Source: an uncultured beta proteobacterium
Lineage (GTDB): Bacteria > Pseudomonadota > Gammaproteobacteria > Burkholderiales > Burkholderiaceae_C
Direction: 5' to 3'
DNA: 44,070 nt
Assembly: GCA_903875275.1 (NCBI GenBank)
Contig: CAIQVX010000191.1
Location: 1-44,070, forward strand
Under the pieces are notes generated by a model that made no database searches, was not told the DNA's origin, and saw nothing but the letters and a program-made list of their open reading frames with translations. The position numbers and the translations under genes were made by a program. Below, in pieces: positions 29,555 through 38,857 of this stretch. Every line of letters starts with the position of its first letter. Position 1 is the first letter of the stretch.

Positions 29555-29589
29555 CCAAACTCTCCTTCAACTACAACCACACGAAGCGC

Positions 29590-30663
29590 TTACAGCCGCT
29601 GTTCCGACGCCTTGTCAAAAAGCGAGGCCTGCGCCATGTCCATGCTGAAGCTGACCAAGTCGTCGACCTGGCAGTTCAGCAGCCCGGTGTGCACGCAGGA
29701 CAACAGGTGTGCATCGAGTTCCAGCCAGACAACGTGGTGATTTCCCATCGGCTCGATCAGGCAGACCTTGCCCTGCAGTTCACCCTGCGCGTGAATTCGC
29801 ACATTTTCCGGCCGGATGCCCAGCACCACGTCCTGCGCAGACACGGGTCTTTGACTGAAATCGTACTGCGTGAGGTCAAGCCGGCGTTGCCCGGTCTCGA
29901 ACACCGTGCAGGCGCCGTCGGGTTGCAGCCTGCCGCTCAGGAAGTTCATGCCGGGCGAACCCAGAAAGCCGGCCACGAACAGGTTTTGCGGCCGTTCGTA
30001 GACCTCTGAGGGCGCACCGATCTGCTGGATCCGGCCACCGAACATGACCACGATGCGCGTCGCCAGCGTCATGGCTTCAACCTGGTCGTGCGTCACGTAA
30101 ACCATGGTGGAACCCAGGTTACGGTGCAGCAACTTGAGTTCGCGGCGCAACTCCGCGCGCAGTTTGGCGTCCAGGTTGGACAAAGGCTCGTCAAAAAGAA
30201 AAAGACCGGCTTCGCGCACCAGCGCCCGGCCAATGGCCACACGCTGACGTTGTCCCCCGGAAAGCTGGGCCGGTTTGCGCTGCAGCAAGGGCTCCAGATG
30301 CAGCATTTTTGCAGCGCGCTGCACCCGGCGCTCTATCTCCGCTTTCGGCGTGCCATTGATGCGCAGACCAAACGACATGTTGCGCTCCACCGTCATCGTC
30401 GGGTACAGCGCATAGGACTGAAACACCATGCCAATGCCGCGCTCCACCGGGTCGGCCCAGGTCATGTCCTGGCCGCCAATCTCGATGCAACCGTCGGCCA
30501 CATCGATCAGGCCGGCGATGCTGTGCAGCAGGGTCGACTTGCCGCAACCCGAGGGGCCCAGCAGCACCAGGAACTCGCCCTCGGTCACATCGAGATCGAG
30601 TCCCTTGATGACTTCGGTCTGGGCAAAACTGACACTGAGATTTCGAATACTGACGCTGGCCAT
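29590..30663 (-). CDS. Sugar ABC transporter ATP-binding protein (MalK/UgpC-type)
   Basis: GPSGCGKSTLLHSIAGL; LSGGQRQRVAIGRALVREAGLFLFDEPLSNLDAKLR. Confidence 0.95.
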   Translation of the reverse strand: MASVSIRNLSVSFAQTEVIKGLDLDVTEGEFLVLLGPSGCGKSTLLHSIAGLIDVADGCIEIGGQDMTWADPVERGIGMVFQSYALYPTMTVERNMSFGLRINGTPKAEIERRVQRAAKMLHLEPLLQRKPAQLSGGQRQRVAIGRALVREAGLFLFDEPLSNLDAKLRAELRRELKLLHRNLGSTMVYVTHDQVEAMTLATRIVVMFGGRIQQIGAPSEVYERPQNLFVAGFLGSPGMNFLSGRLQPDGACTVFETGQRRLDLTQYDFSQRPVSAQDVVLGIRPENVRIHAQGELQGKVCLIEPMGNHHVVWLELDAHLLSCVHTGLLNCQVDDLVSFSMDMAQASLFDKASEQRL

Positions 30664-30666
30664 GGC

Positions 30667-31554
30667 CTATCCCTTCACCGCACCGGCAGCGATGCCCCGC
30701 ACAAACCAGCGGCCGGAAACAAAATAGATGAACAGCGGCACCAGCGAAGTCAGTATCGTGGCCGCCATGTTGACGTTGTAGAGGCGCTCACCGGTGGTGG
30801 TGTTGATGACGTTGTTGAGTTGCACCGTCATCGGCAGGTTGTCGCGACCGGCAAAGACGAGCCCCAGGATGTAGTCGTTCCAGACGCCAGTGACCTGCAT
30901 GATGGCAGCCACAATGATGATGGGCGTCGACATGGGCAGCATCAGTTGGGCAAAGATGCGCCAGAAGCCGCCGCCGTCAATGCGCGCCGCCTTGAACAGT
31001 TCCTGTGGAATCGACAGGTAGTAATTGCGAAACAGCAGCGTCATCACCGGCATGCTGAAGACGATGTGTACCGCCACAATGCCTGCCAGCGGGCTGAACA
31101 GTCCCAGACTGGCCAGGATGCGCACCAGCGGGTACATCATGACCTGTACCGGAATAAAGGCGCCCAGCATGAGCGCGGCAAACAGCACGCCGGAACCGCG
31201 CGGGCGCCAGAATGACAGGGCGTAGCCGTTGAGCGCTCCCAGCAGGATCGGCAGCACGGTGCTGGGGATCACGATCCGGACCGAATTCCAGAAGCCGCCG
31301 CGGATGCCCTCGCAGGAGACGCCAGTGCAGGCCGCCGTCCAGGCCGTGATCCAGGGCTCGAGCGTCACCCGCACCGGCAGCGCGAAGATGTTGCCCAGCC
31401 TGATTTCGTCCATGGTCTTGAACGAAGTCACCAGCATGATGTAGAGCGGCAACAGGAAGAACAGCGCTGCGCTGAGCAAAAAGGCGTAAAGGCCGATTCG
31501 CGCCGGGGTCAGTTTGACCTCCACGTGCTTGGGGCGGGCCTGCGCGGCGCTCAT
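30667..31554 (-). CDS. Sugar ABC transporter permease (MalG-like)
   Basis: Start MSAAQARPKHVEVKLTPARIGLYAF at ATG 31554 overlapping the upstream stop (ATGA); EAA-like KAARIDGGGFWRIFAQLMLPMSTPI. Confidence 0.92.
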   Translation of the reverse strand: MSAAQARPKHVEVKLTPARIGLYAFLLSAALFFLLPLYIMLVTSFKTMDEIRLGNIFALPVRVTLEPWITAWTAACTGVSCEGIRGGFWNSVRIVIPSTVLPILLGALNGYALSFWRPRGSGVLFAALMLGAFIPVQVMMYPLVRILASLGLFSPLAGIVAVHIVFSMPVMTLLFRNYYLSIPQELFKAARIDGGGFWRIFAQLMLPMSTPIIIVAAIMQVTGVWNDYILGLVFAGRDNLPMTVQLNNVINTTTGERLYNVNMAATILTSLVPLFIYFVSGRWFVRGIAAGAVKG

Positions 31555-32447
31555 CAAGCCGCCTCGCGCTGGTTGGCGCGGCTGCGCGCGTACAGGAAGG
31601 GCGCCACCAGCGCCAGCACGGTCAGCAGCAGCACCATGGAACCGGCCGACGCAAGCGCAATATTGGCGCGGCCGAACAGATGGTCCATGATGAACTTGGC
31701 CGGCACCTCGCTGGCGGTGCCTGGTCCGCCCTGGGTCATGGAGACGACCGAATCGAACAACTTGATCACCGCCGTGAAGAGCAGAATAAAGACCGTGGCC
31801 ACCGAGGGTGCAAGCATGGGCAGAACGATCGAGACATAAACGCGCCAGCTGGGTATGCCGTCCACGCGAGTTGCCTTCCAGATTTCCTCGTCGATGCCGC
31901 GCAGACCCGCCAGCAGCATGGCCATGACCAGCCCCGAGGCCTGCCACACGGTGGCGATCACGATGGTGTACATGACCTTGTCCTGGTCGATGATCCAGTC
32001 AAAGCTGAAGTTCTCGAAACCAGCCTGGCGCATGGCCCGCTGGATGCCCTGGCCCGGATTGAGCATCCACTGCCAGACCAGACCGGTGGCAACAAAGGAC
32101 ATGGCGTAGGGGTAAAGAAAGACCGTGCGCAGCAGGCCCTCACCCCGGACCTTCTGGTCAATGAAGACCGCCAGCAGAAAACCCAGCACCATGCACGCAA
32201 GGATGAACAGAACGCCGTACAAGGCCAGGTTCTCCAGCGACAACAGCCAGCGCTCGTTGTCGAAAAGGCGCTGGTACTGAAGCAGCCCGACAAACTCGTC
32301 GGACGGAAAGGTCCGCGAATTGCTGAGCGATACCTTGAGTGACCAGAGCACCGTGCCGACGTAGGCCACCAGCACGGTCAGGGCCATGGGCAGCAAAGCC
32401 GTCCACGACACCAGCCGGGACGATAGGCGCGTGAGCCTGGTCTTCAT
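31554..32447 (-). CDS. Sugar ABC transporter permease (MalF-like)
   Basis: Polytopic; KATRVDGIPSWRVYVSIVLPMLAPSVATVFI EAA loop. Confidence 0.92.
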   Translation of the reverse strand: MKTRLTRLSSRLVSWTALLPMALTVLVAYVGTVLWSLKVSLSNSRTFPSDEFVGLLQYQRLFDNERWLLSLENLALYGVLFILACMVLGFLLAVFIDQKVRGEGLLRTVFLYPYAMSFVATGLVWQWMLNPGQGIQRAMRQAGFENFSFDWIIDQDKVMYTIVIATVWQASGLVMAMLLAGLRGIDEEIWKATRVDGIPSWRVYVSIVLPMLAPSVATVFILLFTAVIKLFDSVVSMTQGGPGTASEVPAKFIMDHLFGRANIALASAGSMVLLLTVLALVAPFLYARSRANQREAA

Positions 32448-32466
32448 GACTGATGAGATCGCCAGG

Positions 32467-33699
32467 TCAGCGCTTGAGCGCCAGCGCGATGTCCTTCTGC
32501 ACTTTCTCGACCGCTAGGTTTTTGTTCCAGAAGGCCGTCAGGATGTCGGACAGGGCGCCGTTCTGGTCCGGGTTCAGGTAAACCTCTCCATTACCCAGCT
32601 GACGCGATTTGTCCTTCATGATGCTCAGGCCCTGCTGCGCGCAGATGTCGAGCCGGGACGCATCGACGTCGGTGCGCACTGGAATGGACCCCTTCTTGTT
32701 GCTGAACTCGACCTGCACCGCTGGCGAGAGCATCACGCTGGCCAGGAGCTTTTGCGCCTTGACCGCCTCGGCGTCGCTGGTCTTGGGGAAGACGAAGACG
32801 TCGCCCTGGATCACGTAAGGCGAGCGCGCGCCAAAACCGGCAATGCAGCCGTAGTCCTTGCCCGGCGCCTGATTCGCAAGGGCAAACTCGCCCTTGGCCC
32901 AGTCGCCCATGATCTGCATGCCGGCCTTGCCGGTGATCAGAAGGGCCGTGGCGTCGTTCCAGTTGCGTCCTGGCGCCCCCTTGTCCACATAGGATTGAAG
33001 GCGCTTGTAGCTGCTGAGCACCTTGCGGAACGCTTCACCTTGAATGGCAGCCTGATCACGGTCGCGCAGGACCTTGAGGTAGAGCTCGGTCCCGCCCACA
33101 TTCGCCAGCACCGCCGTGAAGACGATGTTCTCCTGCCACGGCTGGCCGCCATGCGCCAGCGGGATCAGGCCCGCAGCCTTGAGACGGTCCAGTGCCGCGA
33201 ACATTTCGTCCATGGACTTCGGCTCGGTCGTGATGCCGGCCTTCTTGAACGCCGCTTTCGAGTACCAGAACCAGGTCGGCATGTGGATGTTGACAGGCGC
33301 CGCGTAATAGTGGCCCTTGACCCTCACCACGTTGAGCACCGTCTCTGGCAGGAACTTCTCCCAGCCATCACGAAGCGCGATGTCATCGACGTTGTTGAGC
33401 AAGCCCTGCTCCACAATATCCAGGAACTGCTTGGAAGTATTGAACTGCGCTGCGGTTGGCGGGTTGCCCCCAATGATGCGGTTGATGGCGACCGATCGCG
33501 CCTGCTCGCCCAGCGCAATGGCGGTATCGACCCAGACGCCCCCGGCGGCGGTATAGGCTTCGGAGAATTTCTTCACCGCAGCCGACTCGCCGCCCGAGGT
33601 CCACCAGTGAATCACTTCCGCTTTGGGGCCGGCAGCCATGGCTGCAACCGAGCCTGTCAGGAGGCCTGTCGCCAGAACCAGTGCCTTGAAATTGAACAT
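32467..33699 (-). CDS. Sugar ABC transporter substrate-binding protein
   Basis: Signal peptide MFNFKALVLATGLLTGSVAAMAAG; VIHWWTSGGESAAVKKFSEAYTAAGG; start ATG 33699 overlaps the GH1 stop (TGATG). Confidence 0.93.
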   Translation of the reverse strand: MFNFKALVLATGLLTGSVAAMAAGPKAEVIHWWTSGGESAAVKKFSEAYTAAGGVWVDTAIALGEQARSVAINRIIGGNPPTAAQFNTSKQFLDIVEQGLLNNVDDIALRDGWEKFLPETVLNVVRVKGHYYAAPVNIHMPTWFWYSKAAFKKAGITTEPKSMDEMFAALDRLKAAGLIPLAHGGQPWQENIVFTAVLANVGGTELYLKVLRDRDQAAIQGEAFRKVLSSYKRLQSYVDKGAPGRNWNDATALLITGKAGMQIMGDWAKGEFALANQAPGKDYGCIAGFGARSPYVIQGDVFVFPKTSDAEAVKAQKLLASVMLSPAVQVEFSNKKGSIPVRTDVDASRLDICAQQGLSIMKDKSRQLGNGEVYLNPDQNGALSDILTAFWNKNLAVEKVQKDIALALKR

Positions 33700-35069
33700 C
33701 ACAGTTGTCCTTTCAGGAACGCGCCATACCACTTGCCGCTGGACTTGAGCCGGCGCTGCTGCGTCTCGAAGTCAACGTGTGTCAGGCCAAAACGCCGGAT
33801 ATAGCCTTCGGCCCACTCGAAATTGTCCAGCAGACTCCAGGCAAAGTAACCCTTGACAGGAACCCCCATGGCCAGCGCCTCGCGCAGTGCCAGCAGATGC
33901 TGCTGCAGATAGCGCTGGCGCTGCGGGTCGTCAATGCTACCGTCGGCTGCCACCACGTCCTCGTAGGTGGAACCATTTTCGGTCAGGAAAATGCGGGCGG
34001 GCTGGTAATCGTGGTTGACACGGTCCAGCAGGCTGACCAGACCTTCGGGTGAAACTTCCCAGCCAAAAGCCGTGCGTTCAACGTTCTGCGGTTCCATTAC
34101 GCGCGTCGAGAGCACCCCCTGACCCGGTGCGTCGGCCACAATTTCGGGAAAGTAGTAATTGACGCCCAGGAAGTCGGTCGGCGTGGCCATCGCCGCCAGG
34201 TCGCCGTCCTGTACTTCTGGCACCTTGTCGCCCAGCAACTGCCAGGTATCCACCGGGTAGCCGCGCCCATGCAGGGGGTCGAGAAACCAGCGGTTGCGCA
34301 AACCATCATGGCGCCGTGTCGCTGCCACATCCTGCGCACTGTCCGACGCCGCTTTGAGCGGGTGCAGACTCAGAGCAGCGCCAATCTGTGCACCTGCTGA
34401 ATTGCGGCGGATCACCGGGATCGCCAGTCCGTGCGACAACAATACGTTGTGGCAAACCTGCAATGCCGTCTTCAGATCCCTGATGCCCGGCGCATGAACC
34501 CCCTCAAGATTGCCATGAAAAGCCGTGCACCAGGGCTCGTTGTGGGTGATCCAGTGCTTGACGCGATCCCCCAGATGACGCGTTACGGCATCGGTGTAGT
34601 CCAGAAAGGCATCGACCGTGGCGCGCTGCGCCCAGCCTCCCTCATCCTGCAAAGCCTGCGGCAAGTCCCAGTGGTAGAGCGTGGGCCAGGGCTCCAGACC
34701 GCGCTCCAGCAGACCATCGACCAGACGTGAATAGAAGTCGAGCCCCTTCGGATTGGCAATGCGACCCCGGCCGTTGGCAAAAACTCGGGGCCAGGCGATG
34801 GAAAAACGGTAGGCGTTGGTGCCCAGACTGCGTGCCAGGTCCAGATCCTGTGGCCAGCGGTGGTAATGGTCACAGGCCACCGCACCGCTGGAGCCGTCCC
34901 TGATCCGGCCAGGCGTCGCACAAAAGCGGTCCCAGATGGACTCACCGCGACCATCCTCCTGAACCCCTCCCTCGATCTGGTACGAGGAGGTGGAGCACCC
35001 CCACCGAAAATCAGCAGGAAAGTCACTCCGACTCAACAGCGCCAGCTCGTCAGTTCGCGGGATTTTCAT
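33699..35069 (-). CDS. GH1 beta-glucosidase
   Basis: FPADFRWGCSTSSYQIEGG; THNEPW; IFLTENGST; FAWSLLDNFEWAEGY. Confidence 0.95.
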   Translation of the reverse strand: MKIPRTDELALLSRSDFPADFRWGCSTSSYQIEGGVQEDGRGESIWDRFCATPGRIRDGSSGAVACDHYHRWPQDLDLARSLGTNAYRFSIAWPRVFANGRGRIANPKGLDFYSRLVDGLLERGLEPWPTLYHWDLPQALQDEGGWAQRATVDAFLDYTDAVTRHLGDRVKHWITHNEPWCTAFHGNLEGVHAPGIRDLKTALQVCHNVLLSHGLAIPVIRRNSAGAQIGAALSLHPLKAASDSAQDVAATRRHDGLRNRWFLDPLHGRGYPVDTWQLLGDKVPEVQDGDLAAMATPTDFLGVNYYFPEIVADAPGQGVLSTRVMEPQNVERTAFGWEVSPEGLVSLLDRVNHDYQPARIFLTENGSTYEDVVAADGSIDDPQRQRYLQQHLLALREALAMGVPVKGYFAWSLLDNFEWAEGYIRRFGLTHVDFETQQRRLKSSGKWYGAFLKGQL

Positions 35070-35097
35070 GTCTTTGGCAATTCGCAGGGCATTGTTT

Positions 35098-35111
35098 TGG
35101 AAAGGATTCCA
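35098..35111. promoter_or_regulatory. LacI-family operator candidate TGGAAAGGATTCCA
   Basis: Upstream of GH1 (ATG at 35069); its reverse complement TGGAATCCTTTCCA differs from the 5602 site at one position. Confidence 0.7.
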
Positions 35112-35153
35112 ATTTTAGTCGGCAGACCCGTCCCGTGGCATCGGTGTGTACCC

Positions 35154-36188
35154 TTAGTTGTGCGCTTTGATCGCCTGGGCGCCCGCTTCCCTCACGACCG
35201 AGGCACGCCAGGTGACGCTGACCGGGAACTTCCGTTGCACCGGTTGATGTTCGCCGTAACACTGGTTCAGAAGCCAGCGCAAGCCGTTCAGGGTGATCTG
35301 GCGCCACGGAATGTGAACCGATGTCAGTTGCGGTGCCGAGTACTCGGCGCTGTGGGTGTCGTCGTATCCGATCACCGAAATCGTTCCCGGAACCGGGATG
35401 CCCGCCTGCTGGAAACAGGCCAGCGCGCCCACCGCCATTTCGTCATTGGCGCAAAACAGGGCTGTGAATTCATGGCCCGAGGATGCCAGCGAACGTGCAC
35501 AGGCCCAGCCCCCCTCGGGCGAAAAGTCGCTCTGCAAGGTCACCACCTGCGCCAGGTCGATGCCGGCGCGACCCAGTTCCGACATAAAGCCTTCAATCCG
35601 TGCCACGTTGTCGGGTGAGGTGGCCGGACCCGAGATGACGGAGAACTTCCGGTGTCCCATCTCCAGCAAAGCCTGCGCCGCCAGCACCCCGCCACGCTCA
35701 TGGTCGGCGGTGAAGCACTGATCGGCAATGCTGTCAAAAAAGTGATTCAGCATCATCACCCGGTTCTGTTTCGGACCGAGCGAGCGTATGTCTTCTTCCA
35801 GCAGCGCATTGCTCATGATGACGAGCCCGTCGCATCCGCGCTCCAGCAGAAAATCGATGCCCTCCATCGCCTGCTGGCGGGCGTCACCGTCGCCGCAGCC
35901 GAAGGCAACCACCATGTGGCGCCCGGTCTCTCGCAGTTCGGTGTCGATGGCCCCCAGGATCGGCGTGTAAAAGGTTCCCTTCAGCATCGGGATATAGACA
36001 CCAATCATCTGCGAAGAACCCGACAACAAGGAACGCGCAGCGTGGGACGGGCGGAATTCAAGCTCTGCAATGGCCTTGCGAACCCGCTCGGCGGTGGCTG
36101 CGGCCACCGAGCCATGGCCGCTGACCACGCGCGACGCCGTTCCGACACCGACACCTGCCAGACGTGCAACATCCTTGATCGTGGCCAT
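35154..36188 (-). CDS. LacI-family transcriptional regulator
   Basis: MATIKDVARLAGVGVGTASRVVSGHGSVAAATAERVRKAIAELEFRPSHAARSL HTH plus periplasmic-binding-like domain. Start at ATG 36188 (ORF track 36224). Confidence 0.95.
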   Translation of the reverse strand: MATIKDVARLAGVGVGTASRVVSGHGSVAAATAERVRKAIAELEFRPSHAARSLLSGSSQMIGVYIPMLKGTFYTPILGAIDTELRETGRHMVVAFGCGDGDARQQAMEGIDFLLERGCDGLVIMSNALLEEDIRSLGPKQNRVMMLNHFFDSIADQCFTADHERGGVLAAQALLEMGHRKFSVISGPATSPDNVARIEGFMSELGRAGIDLAQVVTLQSDFSPEGGWACARSLASSGHEFTALFCANDEMAVGALACFQQAGIPVPGTISVIGYDDTHSAEYSAPQLTSVHIPWRQITLNGLRWLLNQCYGEHQPVQRKFPVSVTWRASVVREAGAQAIKAHN

Positions 36189-36204
36189 GTCTAGCTCAGC
36201 CTTG

Positions 36205-38784
36205 TCATTTGCCAGGGACACCAACGTCGGTGCAACTCAGGGCATCGGCATCTGCGGCCGCGCCGGAAACAATCTGGATCCGTGTGAAGGCGGCAGAAAA
36301 CGGCTTCGAGGTTTCCACGCTGAAGGGCACATCCACGTTGAGGAAGTCGGCCCCGGTTTCGTCGAAACACATCAGTGGAATCTTGAGCGTCTTTTTGCGC
36401 TCCAAAGGCATTCTGCCCAGCACCTGACTGAGGTCGACCTCGCCGCGGCAGGGCGCCTCGCACTCCACCGCCAGCGAGACCTTGGCCTGCGCCGCCTGTT
36501 TCAGCAGAATGTCGAACTGAAGCACGCCCTGGTCGATGGCGTAGGAGCGCAGGCCCTGCTTTTGCTCGGCGCTGGCAAAGAAGCGGGCAGGCCCATACCA
36601 GGTGACAAGTTTGGCGTCGTGCTGCGTATTGACCTGGGTGGTTTGCACACGAATGGCAGGGGCGTGAGCCGGCAGATCAAGCGTGCTGTTCAAGTCCGTA
36701 CCCACCCTCACTTTGAGCCACTGGTTGGCTGCACTGGAGACATGCAATACATAGGGTTTACGGTCCACCAGGTTGAAAATAGACACCGCCTCCTGCTTGC
36801 CGCATCCAGCGCGCGCTTCGTGCAGGTCCAGCCAGCCCAAGGTTGTTGTGCTGCGGTAGTTTAAGCCATAGCCCATGCGAAACAGGGGCGCGGGCCACGG
36901 CTCCGGCAAGCCGGGCCCGGACTGGCAGGGTGAGCCGGGCCAGTCGAAGGACAACCGGCCGCTGAAGTCGTGCGCCACCTTCCCTGCGCCGTCACGGAAC
37001 AGCAGATCGGCCACACCCCGGCCCTCGGTGCCTGGCAACCAGGCTGCCACAAATGCATCCGACAGGTTCAGCAGGTCGTTCACGTAGGCAGGCCGGCCCG
37101 ACAGGAACACGGTGACAAGCGGGCGACCCTTGCCGAAAACATCCTGCAAGAGCGACAGATCTTCCGGATAGCGTCCGCTGTGACGCAAGGTGTCGGACAG
37201 GGCGATGTCGCCGCTGAATTCCGCATAGGGCGTCTCGCCGATGACGGCGATCACCGCGTCATACCGGCTCAGATCGACGCCCTGGGCGGTCTCGTGAAAA
37301 TCGACCCGGGATTGTCCCACCAGTTCCTGAATACCGGCGAGAACCGTGTCTGCCGCGGGAAAGTCGCTGTTGAAATTTTCTGTGCCCTGCCATCCCATGC
37401 TCCAGCCGCCGGTCTGGTTCTGAACGCTGTCTGCACTCTTTCCCAGCACCAGGATCCTGCCGGCACGCACCAGTGGCAATACCTGTCGATCATTCTTCAG
37501 CAGGACCTGGGAGCTGCGCACGGCCCGGCGCGCCAGTGCCCGCGCCTGCAGCGCCTCGGCGCTGCCCGCATGGAGCCCTGCCGATGGCTTTTTACCAAAG
37601 AGTCCCGCCCTGAGCTTGACACGAAGAATGCGTGAAACTGCGTCATCGATGCGCGCCATCGGAATCTGCCCGCGTTCGACCTGCGCTATCGTGTTGGCGA
37701 TGAAAGCGCGCCAGTTCTCGGGCACCATCACCATGTCAACTCCAGCGTTGATGGCCTGCGCGCAACTGCTCTGACTGCAGCCCGGGACTTGCGAGATGCC
37801 ATTCCAGTCGGTCACGACCAGACCGTCAAAACCCATCCTGCCCTTGAGCACATCGGTCAGCAGCGTCTTGCTGCCATGCATCTTGCCGTGATTGACGCCC
37901 GCGCTGACATCGTCCCAACTGCTGAGCGAAACCATCACCGCCTGCACACCAGCTTCCAGTGCGCCAGCGTAGCCCTGGGCATGGATACCGGTCATGTCGG
38001 CCAAGGCGACTTTGGCGACCCCCTGATCAATACCCCATTCGGTGGCACCATCGCCCAGGAAATGCTTGGCGGTCGCAACGACGTTGGCCTCGCTGCTGAA
38101 CTGACCCTGCAGGCCCTCGACATAGGCTTTGGCGTAGGCGCGCACGATTGAAGGGTCCTGTGAAAAGCTCTCATAGGTGCGACCCCAGCGTACATCCCGT
38201 GCCACAGCCAGTGTCGGACCAAAGACCCAGTTGATGCCGGTGGCGCGCACCTGTCGGCCAGCGGCCTGAGCGATCTGGCGCACCAGATCCAAGTCCCGCG
38301 TCGCGCCCAGTCCTATGTTGTGCGGAAAAATCGTTGCGCCAAAGGCATTGCCATGTCCATGAATGGCATCGGTGCCCCAGATCACGGGCACCTTGACCGG
38401 CAGGTCGGTGGCCATGGAAGCGTCGTAGAAACGGTCTGCCAGATTGACCCAGTCCGCAAGCGGCGCGCGCTTGTTCCCCTGCGGCCAGGAACTTCCGCCA
38501 TTGAGTACCGAGCCGATATGGAACTCGCGCACCTGCTCGGGTGTCACAAAGTTGATCTCCGGCTGCGTCATCTGGCCGATCTTCTGCGGCAGACTCATCA
38601 GAGCCAGTATGCGACCCACCTCGGCCTCGATGCGAGGGTCTGAGGCGATGGCACTGCGAACCTGTGGCCATGGCGCCAGAAAGGGCGCATCGCCGGTGGG
38701 CAGCGACTGCGCCGCAAGACCGCAGCCGAAACCCGACATCAGGCAAGCGGCGAGCAGGTATTGTTTGACTGGCACGTGGTTCAA
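36205..38784 (-). CDS. GH3 beta-glucosidase / exo-1,3/1,4-beta-glucan glucohydrolase, secreted
   Basis: AKHFLGDGATEWGIDQG; nucleophile GLVVTDWNGISQVPG; signal peptide. Start is either TTG 38784 or, more likely, GTG 38775. Confidence 0.93.
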   Translation of the reverse strand: MNHVPVKQYLLAACLMSGFGCGLAAQSLPTGDAPFLAPWPQVRSAIASDPRIEAEVGRILALMSLPQKIGQMTQPEINFVTPEQVREFHIGSVLNGGSSWPQGNKRAPLADWVNLADRFYDASMATDLPVKVPVIWGTDAIHGHGNAFGATIFPHNIGLGATRDLDLVRQIAQAAGRQVRATGINWVFGPTLAVARDVRWGRTYESFSQDPSIVRAYAKAYVEGLQGQFSSEANVVATAKHFLGDGATEWGIDQGVAKVALADMTGIHAQGYAGALEAGVQAVMVSLSSWDDVSAGVNHGKMHGSKTLLTDVLKGRMGFDGLVVTDWNGISQVPGCSQSSCAQAINAGVDMVMVPENWRAFIANTIAQVERGQIPMARIDDAVSRILRVKLRAGLFGKKPSAGLHAGSAEALQARALARRAVRSSQVLLKNDRQVLPLVRAGRILVLGKSADSVQNQTGGWSMGWQGTENFNSDFPAADTVLAGIQELVGQSRVDFHETAQGVDLSRYDAVIAVIGETPYAEFSGDIALSDTLRHSGRYPEDLSLLQDVFGKGRPLVTVFLSGRPAYVNDLLNLSDAFVAAWLPGTEGRGVADLLFRDGAGKVAHDFSGRLSFDWPGSPCQSGPGLPEPWPAPLFRMGYGLNYRSTTTLGWLDLHEARAGCGKQEAVSIFNLVDRKPYVLHVSSAANQWLKVRVGTDLNSTLDLPAHAPAIRVQTTQVNTQHDAKLVTWYGPARFFASAEQKQGLRSYAIDQGVLQFDILLKQAAQAKVSLAVECEAPCRGEVDLSQVLGRMPLERKKTLKIPLMCFDETGADFLNVDVPFSVETSKPFSAAFTRIQIVSGAAADADALSCTDVGVPGK

Positions 38785-38801
38785 CTCCCGTGGAACGCCA
38801 T

Positions 38802-38834
38802 AAAAAAAACCCTGTCGACGAATCGCCGACAGGG
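38802..38834 (-). terminator. Rho-independent terminator downstream of the TonB-dependent receptor
   Basis: 8-bp stem CCCTGTCG (38810-38817) / CGACAGGG (38827-38834), 9-nt loop, followed on the minus strand by 8 T (38809-38802). Confidence 0.88.
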
Positions 38835-38857
38835 TAATGTTTACCTTGGAGAAACGC

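Noticed and set aside
31555-31947. N-terminal extension of the permease ORF 30667-31947
   Set aside because: Extension is out-of-frame translation of the upstream permease; the true start is the ATGA overlap at 31554.
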